The translations under genes and the position numbers were made by a program. Shown here in pieces: positions 8,100-16,978 of a DNA stretch of 64,000 nucleotides; position 1 is the first letter of the stretch, and each line of letters starts with the position of its first letter. Source of the stretch: Akkermansia sp. (GTDB lineage Bacteria; Verrucomicrobiota; Verrucomicrobiia; Verrucomicrobiales; Akkermansiaceae); assembly GCA_017398765.1 (NCBI GenBank), contig JAFQEY010000001.1:31531-95530 (forward strand), in the 5' to 3' direction. The notes below the pieces were generated by a model. It saw only the letters and a program-made list of their open reading frames with translations, did not search any database and was not told where the DNA came from.

Positions 8100-8987
8100 A
8101 TGACGGCTTTTTCACGCAGACACCGCAATGCCGAGGAGGCACACTACCAGAAACTGCTGGATAAAGCCCCGACTATTGTCTGGAAACGCTTTGCAGACGG
8201 AGTTACGCTGCGGGTGCGCATGTTTGCTCCACCGGAGCACCATGCGGGAGAATCCGCCCCGGCAGTCATGTTTTTCTTTGGTGGCATGTGGGCACTGGAA
8301 AGCAGTGCAGAGTTTGTTGCCTGGGCAATCCACCTCACCCGGCGCGGGGTCATCTGCTTCATCCCGGAATATCGCACCCATGCACGCTTCGATGTCACCC
8401 CGGAGGATATCATTCAGGATGGATTGGATGCCTGGAAATGGCTGCACCACAATGCCGGCAACCTGGGCTTGGATGCAGAGCGCATTACGCTGGCCGGCAC
8501 AGATGCCGGCGGGCTGATGGCACTCAACTGTGGTATGCAGCCGCTGGTATTTGAGAAACGCTGGTGGCAGTTCAAGAGAGAGGACGAGCTGCCGCTGCAA
8601 CCGGCCTGCATTGCTATCTTACGCGGCGTAATTGACCCGGAGGCACCGGAAGCACGAGCTCTGCAAATCAGCAAAAATGAGAATGTGAACGTAGCGGCAA
8701 TCAACCCCTGTTCCCTGCTGCGGCGCAAGCTGCCCCTGCTCTTCTGCGCACACGGCATGCAGGATCCGCTGTTGGATTACGACATGCGCCGGTGGTTCTG
8801 TGATGAATGGGAACGTTTCGGCAACACGGCAGAGTTGGTTCTCTGTCCGTACGGAGACCACACCCTGCCCCAATTTTCCGTTAACCCCGCTGTTTTTGAA
8901 CAGGTCCTGCTGTCTTGGGATGCCTTTATGGTCGAGCAGGGAATCTGGCCGGAATCCGACCACATGCAGGATGCCATGATGGTTTGA
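8100..8987 (+). CDS. Alpha/beta-hydrolase-fold protein with Asp in place of the catalytic Ser
   Basis: A 295-residue protein with the layout of the hormone-sensitive-lipase/BD-FAE esterase group: a beta strand into FFFGGMW (in place of the HGGG oxyanion motif), then a nucleophile-elbow strand, then HGMQDPLLDYD and PYGDHT, which supply the acidic residue and the His. The elbow reads ITLAGTDAGG, so the position normally held by Ser in GDSAGG is Asp135. It may be an Asp-nucleophile hydrolase or an inactive pseudoenzyme. Start 8100 is chosen over 7929 because GGGGTGG precedes it and the promoter lies at 8059-8087. It ends 20 bp before copA and is probably co-transcribed with it. Confidence 0.75.
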   Translation: MTAFSRRHRNAEEAHYQKLLDKAPTIVWKRFADGVTLRVRMFAPPEHHAGESAPAVMFFFGGMWALESSAEFVAWAIHLTRRGVICFIPEYRTHARFDVTPEDIIQDGLDAWKWLHHNAGNLGLDAERITLAGTDAGGLMALNCGMQPLVFEKRWWQFKREDELPLQPACIAILRGVIDPEAPEARALQISKNENVNVAAINPCSLLRRKLPLLFCAHGMQDPLLDYDMRRWFCDEWERFGNTAELVLCPYGDHTLPQFSVNPAVFEQVLLSWDAFMVEQGIWPESDHMQDAMMV

Positions 8988-9007
8988 TAAAGAGAGAAGT
9001 ACCTCAC

Positions 9008-11398
9008 ATGAAAAGCGAGCATTTCAAGATAACAGGAATGAGTTGTTCTGCCTGCTCAGCCCGTGTGGACAATTGTGTGCGCCGTCTGCCCGGAGTACAG
9101 GCGGTGGAGGTCAACCTGCTCACCGGCAGCATGTGCGCAACATTTGATGAAACCCGGCAGGATGCATCTGACATCATTGCGGCGGTAAAAGCGGCAGGCT
9201 ACGGAGCGGCTCCGGCTGGAAAAGCCGAAAGCCCGACAACGCGGCGAGAAAGCCGCCATTTGCTGCGGCGTTTTCTGTGCTCTCTGTGTTTTCTGTTACC
9301 GCTGATGGTGCTGCACCATGTGCAGCACGGGGAGCATGCCGTACTGCTGCAAGCACTTCTGCTTCTACCCATACTGTGGTTCAACAGGCGCTTCTTCATC
9401 TCCGGCAGTGCCTCTTTGTTCCGCGGAGCTCCCAACATGGACACCCTGGTCGCACTGGGAGCCGCCTCCGGCATCATATACAGTGCCATAGATATCTGCC
9501 TGCTGAAATCCGGTGTCGTTTACCTGGAATCCTCCGGCATGATTCTCACCCTTATCACCTTCGGCAAATGGCTGGAGGCTCGTGCAACCGGGCAAACGGG
9601 TGATGCTCTGGAAAAACTGCGGGAACTGCTTCCGGCGGAAGCCACGCTTCTGCGGGGAGACGAGGCGGTGACCGTTCCGGCAGCGGATATCAGTCCGGGG
9701 GATATGCTGCTGGTGCGCGCCGGAGAACGAATCCCGGTCGATGCTGTGGTAACGGACGGGCTCTCCTCTATTGATGAATCAGCTTTCTCGGGAGAAAGTA
9801 TCCCCGTTGCCAAACACCCGGGAGAAAAGGTATATGGTGGAACCCTCAACGGCAACGGCGTGCTGCGCATCCGCGCCGTTGGCAGCAGAGAAAACTCCTC
9901 ACTGGCAGACATCATCACCATGGTGGGAGAAGCCGCTGCCGCCAAAGCACCCATAGCCCGTAGTGCTGACCGAATATCGGGAATCTTTGTGCCGCTGGTG
10001 GTATTGATAGCCGCACTTACCGCCTGCATCTGGCTGTGGAGCGGCAACAGCCCCGCCACGGCACTGGGATGCGCCATTTCCGTACTGGTCATTTCCTGCC
10101 CCTGTGCACTGGGGCTCGCCACACCCGTTGCCATCATGGTCGGAGCGGGGAAAGCGGCACAACACGGTATCATTTTCCGCAGCGGTGCCATTATGGAGCA
10201 AGCCAGTAACACTACAGCCATTATACTGGACAAGACGGGCACCCTCACCACCGGGCACCCCGTGGTAACCGATGTGCTGCCTTTGGCGGGTAACCGCTTA
10301 CAACTGCTCCGCACAGCTGCGGCACTGGAGGCAGAAAGCCACCACCCGCTGGCAGAAGCCATTCGGGACTATACAAATAACCTGTCAACAGAACCCGCAG
10401 CAGATTGCCGCTACCTGCCCGGTCTGGGGGTGCTGGGCAGTATCAACGGCATTCAGGCCGCTGCCGGTAATGAGGCTCTCATGAGACAGCTGGCCATAGA
10501 ACCCGCCCCGGCCTGTGAACTTTCAGCTGCCGGGAAAACACCTCTTTACATTGCACAAGGAGGCAGGCTGCTCGGCATCATCGCCGTGGCTGACCCTGTC
10601 AAGCAGGAAAGCGCAAATGCCGTGCGCAGCCTACAGGGCAGCGGGTTGCGCACCATGATGATGACCGGTGATAACGAACTAACTGCCCGAGCCATTGCTG
10701 CACAGGTCGACATACGCGAATTCAGAGCAGGCGTGCTCCCCGCAGACAAAGCTGCCATGGTCAGGAAGCTGCAACAGGAGGGATATAAGGTTGCCATGGT
10801 GGGTGACGGCATCAATGACGCTCCTGCGCTCACCGCAGCAGATGTCGGCATTGCCATCGGTGCCGGAACAGATGTTGCCATAGAGAGTGCCGGCATCATC
10901 CTGCTGCGCAGCAGCCTCACCGATGCGGCGGCAGCCTTGCAGCTCAGCAGAGCCGTTATCCGGAATATCCGGCAAAACCTTTTTTGGGCCTTTTTCTACA
11001 ACATCCTCACCATCCCTCTGGCGGCGGGTCTGTACTACCCGCTGTTCGGGTGGACACTTTCCCCCGGCATTGCCGCTGCCTCCATGAGTCTGAGCAGTTT
11101 CTGCGTGGTCAGCAACGCCCTGCGGCTGCGCCGGGTTCAGCTGCCGACCAGCACACCCGCACCTTCCGTCCCCCCCTCCATAACCATGACCACCACCATC
11201 ACAGTCACCGGTATGATGTGCCCCCACTGCGAGCGGCACATGCAGGAAGCACTCCTCTCCCTCCCCGGAGTAACCGCCTGCACCGCATCCCACAAAGAAT
11301 GCTGCGTCCGCATTGAATCAGGTGCACCGCTTAGTGAAGATACACTGCGAGCTACCGTGGAAAAAGCAGGTTACCAATACGGCGGGCTCAAAGACTAA
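9008..11398 (+). CDS. copA: Copper-exporting P1B-type ATPase with N- and C-terminal metal-binding domains
   Basis: Pumps Cu(I) out of the cytoplasm with ATP. Visible parts: an N-terminal HMA domain with GMSCSACSA (residues 11-19), a transmembrane CPC motif (Cys364-Pro-Cys366), the phosphorylated Asp408 in DKTGT, the actuator motif SGES, HP in ESHHPLAEA, and GDGINDAP. After the last helices a Pro-rich linker leads to a second HMA domain at the C-terminus with GMMCPHCERH (Cys738 and Cys741), which is unusual, since extra HMA domains normally lie at the N-terminus. Start 9008 follows GAGAGAAG; the longer frame from 8915 overlaps the upstream gene. Length 796 residues. Confidence 0.92.
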   Translation: MKSEHFKITGMSCSACSARVDNCVRRLPGVQAVEVNLLTGSMCATFDETRQDASDIIAAVKAAGYGAAPAGKAESPTTRRESRHLLRRFLCSLCFLLPLMVLHHVQHGEHAVLLQALLLLPILWFNRRFFISGSASLFRGAPNMDTLVALGAASGIIYSAIDICLLKSGVVYLESSGMILTLITFGKWLEARATGQTGDALEKLRELLPAEATLLRGDEAVTVPAADISPGDMLLVRAGERIPVDAVVTDGLSSIDESAFSGESIPVAKHPGEKVYGGTLNGNGVLRIRAVGSRENSSLADIITMVGEAAAAKAPIARSADRISGIFVPLVVLIAALTACIWLWSGNSPATALGCAISVLVISCPCALGLATPVAIMVGAGKAAQHGIIFRSGAIMEQASNTTAIILDKTGTLTTGHPVVTDVLPLAGNRLQLLRTAAALEAESHHPLAEAIRDYTNNLSTEPAADCRYLPGLGVLGSINGIQAAAGNEALMRQLAIEPAPACELSAAGKTPLYIAQGGRLLGIIAVADPVKQESANAVRSLQGSGLRTMMMTGDNELTARAIAAQVDIREFRAGVLPADKAAMVRKLQQEGYKVAMVGDGINDAPALTAADVGIAIGAGTDVAIESAGIILLRSSLTDAAAALQLSRAVIRNIRQNLFWAFFYNILTIPLAAGLYYPLFGWTLSPGIAAASMSLSSFCVVSNALRLRRVQLPTSTPAPSVPPSITMTTTITVTGMMCPHCERHMQEALLSLPGVTACTASHKECCVRIESGAPLSEDTLRATVEKAGYQYGGLKD

Positions 11399-11812
11399 TC
11401 AGCGGATTTTCCGCAAATAGGCCGCCAAGGTATCCAGAACCACAACATCGGCCGGCAACCAATCCGGGGTGTACAGCTCATCCGCACCTAACCAGCGGGC
11501 ATCTGTATGCTCGCGCAGTTGAATAGTGCCGGCAACCGGGCGACAAATGATGCAGTGCATCCGCAGGTGAAATGTCGGGTAATCCCACTCCACAGTCTGC
11601 AATAACTCCCCTGCCTCAACCTGAATCGCCAGCTCTTCCGCAAGCTCACGCTGCACAGCCTGCGCCGGGGTCTCCCCTGCTTCAAGCTTGCCGCCGGGGA
11701 ACTCCCAGCCGCCGCCGTGCCTGTGCGGGGCACACCGCGTAGCCAGGACTCGGCCACAGGCATCCACCACAAGTCCCGCCACCACCTCCACCGTCTTGAG
11801 TTGCTCTGTCAT
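11399..11812 (-). CDS. mutT: MutT-like Nudix hydrolase
   Basis: A 137-residue Nudix hydrolase, probably 8-oxo-dGTP diphosphatase that cleans the nucleotide pool. The Nudix box GGKLEAGETPAQAVQRELAEEL fits GX5EX7REUXEEXGU, and the preceding GGGWEFPGGK is the MutT/MTH1 form. The length is typical of MutT. Its stop codon directly abuts that of copA on the other strand. A near-leaderless promoter lies just upstream, with a weak AGG next to the start. Another Nudix substrate cannot be excluded. Confidence 0.85.
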   Translation of the reverse strand: MTEQLKTVEVVAGLVVDACGRVLATRCAPHRHGGGWEFPGGKLEAGETPAQAVQRELAEELAIQVEAGELLQTVEWDYPTFHLRMHCIICRPVAGTIQLREHTDARWLGADELYTPDWLPADVVVLDTLAAYLRKIR

Positions 11813-11821
11813 ATACCTGCA

Positions 11822-11850
11822 AGATTAGCACAATTCCGGCACACGTGCAA
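11822..11850 (-). promoter_or_regulatory. Near-leaderless promoter of the mutT-like gene
   Basis: TTGCAC (11845-11850), 17 bp, TAATCT (11822-11827), then 9 nt to the ATG at 11812. Confidence 0.5.
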
Positions 11851-12192
11851 GCGCAGAGCCTCCGGCACCCATTATCACTAACCGCGCGGCAAACCCACTC
11901 GCTGCATGATGCCGCTTTTCTCACGGTATCATGCATTTTGCTCCATATCCTATAAACACCGCCCGCCATGTCATTCTTCAAAGTAAAATCGGTCATATTC
12001 ACAAGTATTTTTATGCATTTTTATCAAAACATGCATCCCCGTCACAAAGCGACTGCACACAGTAAAATTACACCACAATAAATATAATATGAACAGATAA
12101 GAACTAAATATCGAAAAGTGCCGCACTGATACTTCACACCAGAGCTCAGCTATATTTCCGAACTAACAACAGACGAAATTCTGATTTGATTA
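11851..12192. other. AT-rich intergenic region with one hairpin
   Basis: No gene is seen. A 12-bp stem (11903-11914 with 11924-11935, one G-T pair) is followed by TTTT on the plus strand and resembles a weak terminator, although no plus-strand gene ends nearby. The segment 12060-12110 is very AT-rich. Confidence 0.4.
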
Positions 12193-12220
12193 TTGACTAA
12201 CGCCAACGCTGTGCTATACT
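12193..12220 (+). promoter_or_regulatory. Promoter of the PUR-domain gene
   Basis: TTGACT (12193-12198), 16 bp, TATACT (12215-12220). It overlaps the TTG that opens the longest reading frame, which argues that translation starts further down, at GTG 12265. Confidence 0.6.
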
Positions 12221-12264
12221 TGCGTTTGAAGCGGCTATTTCACAACAAGAGCCGATACAAAACA

Positions 12265-12474
12265 GTGGACGACGATATCATTTGCACGGAAAAAATCATT
12301 GCGGACAGAAAAACCTTCTACATCGACCTCAAGGCCAACGCTCGGGGGCGCGTGGTACGGATTACGGAAAAAGTGAGCTCCAACCGGGATCGCATCATGG
12401 TGCCGGCGGAGATTCTGGATGACTTCATTGCAGCGCTGGAGGATATCCGCCGCGCAAACAAGGAGGAATCCTGA
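12265..12474 (+). CDS. PUR-alpha-like single-stranded nucleic-acid-binding protein (DUF3276 type)
   Basis: A 69-residue single PUR domain: the core KTFYIDLKANARGRVVRITE, then RIMVPAEILDDFIAALEDI, matches bacterial PUR-repeat proteins (Borrelia BpuR and the DUF3276 proteins of Bacteroidetes), which bind single-stranded DNA or RNA as dimers. The frame opens at TTG 12193, but that codon is the -35 box of a good promoter; GTG 12265 gives the 14 residues before the core that BpuR also has. The GT4 gene follows with a 167-bp gap. A function in RNA regulation is inferred from the family only. Confidence 0.68.
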   Translation: MDDDIICTEKIIADRKTFYIDLKANARGRVVRITEKVSSNRDRIMVPAEILDDFIAALEDIRRANKEES

Positions 12475-12641
12475 AAATCCACCACAGGGTTTGCTCACAC
12501 GCACGCTCCGGCTTGCGTGACATGATTTGTGAAATTTTGAACAGCGTTTAGGCTGGACAAATCACTTCCAATGAGGTTAAATAAAGCCGACACTGGGTGA
12601 ATATCATCCATATTTTCTTTCAATATAACAGACAGAGCATT

Positions 12642-13940
12642 ATGAGAAAAATAAAGGTACTGAAACTGGGATGGGAATTCCCGCCGCTCATCAACGGCGG
12701 ACTCGGCGTGGCGTGCATGGGTATCTCGAGAGCTCTGGCCTCCAAGGTTGATCTCTCTGTAATTGTTCCCAAAGCTGCCCCTGAGGCTACCTATGACGGA
12801 TTTTCACTCACCGGCATCAACACACTCAAACACGAGCAGATGGAAACCATAGAGGAGGGCTATACCTATGAGAGTTTCAGTGTAGTCGGCAAAGCCCCCA
12901 TTAATCTGGATCCCTATGCCTGTGAGGAAGGAACCCCCGGCCATATTACCTTCACCAAAGAAGGTAAGCTTCTCTTTTCCCGCGTACACAAAGCGGATTT
13001 GGATCTCTTCACCGGCAAGGAGGATTTATACGCCGGTGACCTTGCCCGCAAGGTTATCGAATTCTCCAAAATCTGCGCCGTAATGGCTCGTAAGTATGAT
13101 TTTGACGTCGTACACGCCCACGACTGGATGACCTATCTGGCAGGGGTGGAAGTTAAGAAAGCCACGGGTAAGCCCCTGGTGGTGCATCTGCATGCCTCCC
13201 AATTTGACCGCGCAGGAGCAGATGCCCGCGGCTGGATTTACGATATTGAAAAATACGGCATGGAGCAGGCAGATGCCGTCATCCCCGTTTCCAAATACAC
13301 CGGAACCGTTGCTGCCGGACACTACGGCATAGACCCCGCCAAAATCTTCCCCGTGCACAACGGAGCTGACCCGGTGCATGTATTCCACAGCAAAAAGAAA
13401 TTCCCGGAAAAGCTCGTACTCTTCCTCGGGCGTCTCACCGCACAGAAAGGTCCGGAGTTTTTCCTGCAGATTGCCGCCAAGGTACTGGAGCAGACGGACA
13501 ATGTACGCTTTGTCATGGCCGGCACAGGAGAAAAACTCCGCCAGCTTATTGAGACCAGGGCCTTCCACGGCGTGGGTGACAAGTTCCACTTTACGGGCTT
13601 CCTCAACAAGCAGAAGGTTAATGAACTGCTGTCCATGACAGACGTGTACTGCATGCCCTCAGTCTCTGAACCTTTCGGGCTTTCCGCACTGGAAGCCGCA
13701 CAGTTCAACATTCCTGCCGTCATCTCCAAACAGAGCGGTGTGGCAGAGGTGATGAAAGGTGCGCTCAAGGCAGATTTCTGGGACGTGAACATGATGGCAA
13801 AACACATTGTGGATCTCATCACAGATGAAGAGCTGTATAAGAAGGTGGCGGAACAGAGTGCCCAGGACATCAAAAACTCCAACTGGGAGACCGCCGCAGA
13901 CAAAATGATTCGCGTGTACAAACATGTGCTCGGTTGGTAA
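12642..13940 (+). CDS. GT4 glycosyltransferase, glycogen/starch synthase-like
   Basis: A 432-residue retaining GT-B enzyme. The N-terminal domain has WEFPPLINGGLGVACMGISRAL and VHAHDWMTYLAGV, as in glycogen synthases. The C-terminal domain has FLGRLTAQKGPEFFLQIA and the nucleotide-sugar site MPSVSEPFGLSALEAAQ, the EX7E motif of family GT4. It probably extends an alpha-1,4-glucan from a nucleotide sugar. The next gene, 24 bp downstream, is a GH57 enzyme; such GT4/GH57 pairs make or trim storage glucan in Bacteroidetes and archaea. The start at 12642 (MRKIKVLK) is preferred over GTG 12597, which adds 15 unconserved residues. Confidence 0.82.
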   Translation: MRKIKVLKLGWEFPPLINGGLGVACMGISRALASKVDLSVIVPKAAPEATYDGFSLTGINTLKHEQMETIEEGYTYESFSVVGKAPINLDPYACEEGTPGHITFTKEGKLLFSRVHKADLDLFTGKEDLYAGDLARKVIEFSKICAVMARKYDFDVVHAHDWMTYLAGVEVKKATGKPLVVHLHASQFDRAGADARGWIYDIEKYGMEQADAVIPVSKYTGTVAAGHYGIDPAKIFPVHNGADPVHVFHSKKKFPEKLVLFLGRLTAQKGPEFFLQIAAKVLEQTDNVRFVMAGTGEKLRQLIETRAFHGVGDKFHFTGFLNKQKVNELLSMTDVYCMPSVSEPFGLSALEAAQFNIPAVISKQSGVAEVMKGALKADFWDVNMMAKHIVDLITDEELYKKVAEQSAQDIKNSNWETAADKMIRVYKHVLGW

Positions 13941-13964
13941 ACCTTTATCCCCCCAGACAAGGAA

Positions 13965-15149
13965 ATGAATATTACCCTTACCTTTCACGCTCATCAGCCC
14001 AATCGCCTGATTCCGTATGATTTCTTCAAGATTGGCGAACATGCATTCTATGAAGATGACCGAATGAACGGACGCGTGCTCAGCGAGGTTTCCGAACGCT
14101 GCTATCTGAGAGCCAACAGCATGATGAAGCAACTCATCGAGCTCTCTGATGGAAAATTCAAGTTTGCCCTCGCCCTGTCCGGTGTCATTCTGGAACAGGC
14201 ACATTACCACCGCCCTGACCTCATCGACTCTTTCCGAGAGCTGGCAGATACGGGCTGTGTGGAGTTTCTTGCCATGCCTTACTATGCCTCTCTCGCCTCC
14301 CTGTACTCCACAGAGGAATTTGCCGAGCAGGTAGAGGAGCACATGGACCTGATTGAGAAACTGTTCGGTCAGCGACCCACCGTTCTCTGGAACACCGGCA
14401 TGCTTTACTCCAACGCCATTGCCGCACAGGCATTTGACATGGGGTTTGAGGGCGTGATGGCAGATGGAAACAGCCGCATGATGTCCAACCGCCACACCAA
14501 TGACCTTCAATGCGCTCCGCTCATTGCCAAGACTAAGACACTGATACGCAACCGCCACCTCTCCAATGATTTAGCCAACCGCAGAACCGATCCCACATGG
14601 AGCGAATACCCCCTCTCCCCCTACACTTTTGCCGGCTGGCTCGCTCAGCAACAGGGTCAGGTGGTCAACCTCTCCATGGACTATGAAACGCTCGGTGAGC
14701 GGCAGGCAGATACCACGGGTGTCTTTGAATTCTGGCGAACCATGATTTCTGCAGCTCTATTCAACGGAGAAACGTTCATGACCCCCACGGAAGCCGTGCG
14801 TGAGTTCCCCTCCGTCGGCACCATAGATTGCCCCAACCCCATCACCTGCTCTACTTTCGGTACCACCACCCATTGGAACGGCAACGTGATGCAGCAGGAA
14901 GCCATCAAAAAAATCTATGACCTGGAAAAAGCAGTCAAGAGAAGTGAAGACCGGGACATGATTCACGTATGGCGAAAGCTCCAGAGTGCAGACCACTTCC
15001 ACTACATGGAGAAAAGCAACGGGTTCACCCCCTACCCCTCTCCCTTTGATGCCTACATCTACTACATGAATGCTCTGGCTGACCTTCAGGTGCGCGTCAA
15101 ACGGGAAGCGGAAATTATCCACAACGCAGACAAAGCCAATCTCGCCTGA
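13965..15149 (+). CDS. Glycoside hydrolase family 57 (alpha-amylase/glucanotransferase type)
   Basis: A 394-residue GH57 enzyme: the N-terminal FHAHQPNRL (conserved HxHQP of GH57), KFALALSGVILEQ, VEFLAMPYYASL and RPTVLWNTGMLYSNAIAAQAFDMGFEGVMADG, where GH57 carries its catalytic region. It acts on alpha-1,4-glucans by hydrolysis, transfer or branching; the exact activity cannot be read here. No signal peptide is present, so it works in the cytoplasm, together with the GT4 synthase gene immediately upstream. A perfect hairpin terminator follows, closing the two-gene unit. Confidence 0.87.
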   Translation: MNITLTFHAHQPNRLIPYDFFKIGEHAFYEDDRMNGRVLSEVSERCYLRANSMMKQLIELSDGKFKFALALSGVILEQAHYHRPDLIDSFRELADTGCVEFLAMPYYASLASLYSTEEFAEQVEEHMDLIEKLFGQRPTVLWNTGMLYSNAIAAQAFDMGFEGVMADGNSRMMSNRHTNDLQCAPLIAKTKTLIRNRHLSNDLANRRTDPTWSEYPLSPYTFAGWLAQQQGQVVNLSMDYETLGERQADTTGVFEFWRTMISAALFNGETFMTPTEAVREFPSVGTIDCPNPITCSTFGTTTHWNGNVMQQEAIKKIYDLEKAVKRSEDRDMIHVWRKLQSADHFHYMEKSNGFTPYPSPFDAYIYYMNALADLQVRVKREAEIIHNADKANLA

Positions 15150-15184
15150 GCCCCCCCCTCAAAGCAGAGAGATTTGTCATAAGA

Positions 15185-15217
15185 GACAGCAGCCGGAACA
15201 TACGGCTGCTGTCTTTT
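15185..15217 (+). terminator. Terminator after the GH57 gene
   Basis: A perfect 11-bp stem (15185-15195 with 15203-15213), 7-nt loop, then TTTTCGTTT. Confidence 0.85.
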
Positions 15218-15509
15218 CGTTTACTTACACTGAAGCATCAACCCCGAACAGGCATTCTTATACCTTATACGCGTTAGAAGCGTTAGACAAAGACTCCTAT
15301 ATGTAGAAATGCACAGCAGGAGAAAGCCGGCATTCATTCTGGGGCCTTATACCAACCCTCCGGGGGTTCTCCTATATTTCGGGGCTTGCAGCGGGGCTCA
15401 ATCTTTGGACGCGTGCCGCACGATGGGGCTCCCCCCTGCCAACACCCATTTAGCTGACAAAATAGACCAATGAATCCAATTATTCCAACGCATACCTTAT
15501 ATCAAACAA
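15218..15509. other. Intergenic region with no recognised gene
   Basis: About 290 bp between convergent genes. It contains short GC-rich hairpins (for example around 15358-15370) and two copies of ACCTTATA (near 15262 and 15492), but no open frame, tRNA or known RNA that can be supported. Confidence 0.35.
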
Positions 15510-15542
15510 GCCGCTTTCCTCCGACCAACGAAGGAAAGCGGC
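15510..15542 (-). terminator. Terminator of the saccharopine dehydrogenase-like gene
   Basis: A perfect 11-bp stem (15510-15520 with 15532-15542), followed on the minus strand by TTGTTTGAT. Confidence 0.65.
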
Positions 15543-15570
15543 AAATGAATAATTTCCCGGAGTGGGCAAC

Positions 15571-16797
15571 TCAACGCACCACGGTGAGGCTTTCTGCCTG
15601 CTCTCGGCTAAGCTCAACACAGTTCCAGGGAAGGCCGTACTTGTTGAGAGCCTCCATAAAGGGATCGGGGTCATTCTGCTCCATGTTGAACACACCTTTT
15701 CCGCTCCACGTACCGGAAAGAATCATGCGCCCGCCGATGGCGGCGGGAACACCGGTGGTGTAGGAAATGGCCTGAGAGCCCACCTCGCGGAAGCATGCCT
15801 CATGGTCACAGATATTGTACACATAGATAGCCTTGTACTGACCGTCCTTCTTGCCCTGAATCACGCAGCCGATACATGTGCGGCCGTGCGTGGTCTTGCC
15901 CAAATCGCCGGGGTCAGGCAACACAGCCTTGAGGAATTGCAGCGGCACGATTTCCACACCATTGTATACCACGGGGTCAATGCGGGTCATACCCACATTC
16001 TTCAGCACGGTAAGGTGGTTAATATAGTTCGGGGAGAAACTCATCCAGAACTGAGCACGCTTAATGGTCGGAATATGTTTCACGAGTGATTCCATCTCCT
16101 CATGGTACATGCGGTAAATCTCATAGGTACCCACGCCCTCCGGGCAGGTGAACGGCTGATGCATGCTCATGGCTCCCGTCTCCTGAAAATCGCCGTCCTC
16201 CCAATGGCGGCACGGTGCCGTCACCTCGCGGATATTGATTTCCGGGTTGAAATTAGTGGCAAAAGCCTGCCCGTGATCTCCCCCATTCACATCGATGATG
16301 TCCAGATACTCAATTTCATCAAAATGGTGCTTGAGTGCCCAGGCGGTGTAAACATTGGTCACGCCGGGGTCAAAACCGGAGCCCAAAAGCGCATACAGTC
16401 CCGCATCACGAAAACGCTCCTGATACGCCCACTGCCAGCTGTACTCAAACTTAGCAACGTCGCGCGGCTCATAGTTTGCCGTATCCATGTAGTGGCACCC
16501 GGCCTCCAAACAGGCATCCATGAGGGGTAAATCCTGGTAGGGCAAAGCCACATTGAGCACCAAATCCGGCTTTATTTCACGCAGTAGAGCCACTGTAGCC
16601 GACACATCATCGGCATCCACGGCATGCGTGGTAATCTTCACCCCCTCGCGGGCCAGCACATCCGCAGCAATGGCATCGCACTTGCTCTTGGTGCGCGACG
16701 CAAGATGGATGTTCCGGTAGACGTCCTTCATCTGAGCACACTTGTGAGCCACCACATGACCCACACCACCTGCACCGATAATGAGTACTGTGTTCAT
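15571..16797 (-). CDS. Saccharopine dehydrogenase family, carboxynorspermidine synthase-like
   Basis: A 408-residue NAD(P)-dependent enzyme with an N-terminal Rossmann motif (VLIIGAGGVGHVV) and the family block LGSGFDPGVTNVYTAWALKHHFDEIEYLDIIDVNGGDHG. The size and sequence match carboxy(nor)spermidine dehydrogenase, which condenses a diamine with aspartate semialdehyde in the alternative spermidine pathway. The decarboxylase partner NspC is not in this window. The frame also allows a start at 16815; MNTVLII at 16797 is preferred because family members begin at the Rossmann strand. A terminator follows the gene. Confidence 0.82.
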   Translation of the reverse strand: MNTVLIIGAGGVGHVVAHKCAQMKDVYRNIHLASRTKSKCDAIAADVLAREGVKITTHAVDADDVSATVALLREIKPDLVLNVALPYQDLPLMDACLEAGCHYMDTANYEPRDVAKFEYSWQWAYQERFRDAGLYALLGSGFDPGVTNVYTAWALKHHFDEIEYLDIIDVNGGDHGQAFATNFNPEINIREVTAPCRHWEDGDFQETGAMSMHQPFTCPEGVGTYEIYRMYHEEMESLVKHIPTIKRAQFWMSFSPNYINHLTVLKNVGMTRIDPVVYNGVEIVPLQFLKAVLPDPGDLGKTTHGRTCIGCVIQGKKDGQYKAIYVYNICDHEACFREVGSQAISYTTGVPAAIGGRMILSGTWSGKGVFNMEQNDPDPFMEALNKYGLPWNCVELSREQAESLTVVR

Positions 16798-16917
16798 CGT
16801 GCCGAGAGAGTGCATGAACTCGCCCCAAAAGTCAAGCTTAATTGGTCATTGTTGCGACATCCTGACCTCTTTTTCGGAAGATTCCTGACCATTGCACGCC
16901 ATAATCTCTCCGGACAG

Positions 16918-16954
16918 AAAAAAAGTCTCTGCCGGCAGCAAAGCCAACAGAGAC
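16918..16954 (-). terminator. Terminator of the rubrerythrin gene
   Basis: A 12-bp stem (16925-16936 with 16943-16954, two G-T pairs), followed on the minus strand by seven T residues. Confidence 0.8.
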
Positions 16955-16978
16955 ATAACTGATATGGTACGAACAAAC

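Noticed and set aside
15340..15440. Possible tRNA or small RNA in the 15.3-15.4 kb gap
   Set aside because: Short GC hairpins are present, but no cloverleaf, no T-loop consensus and no known RNA family can be drawn.
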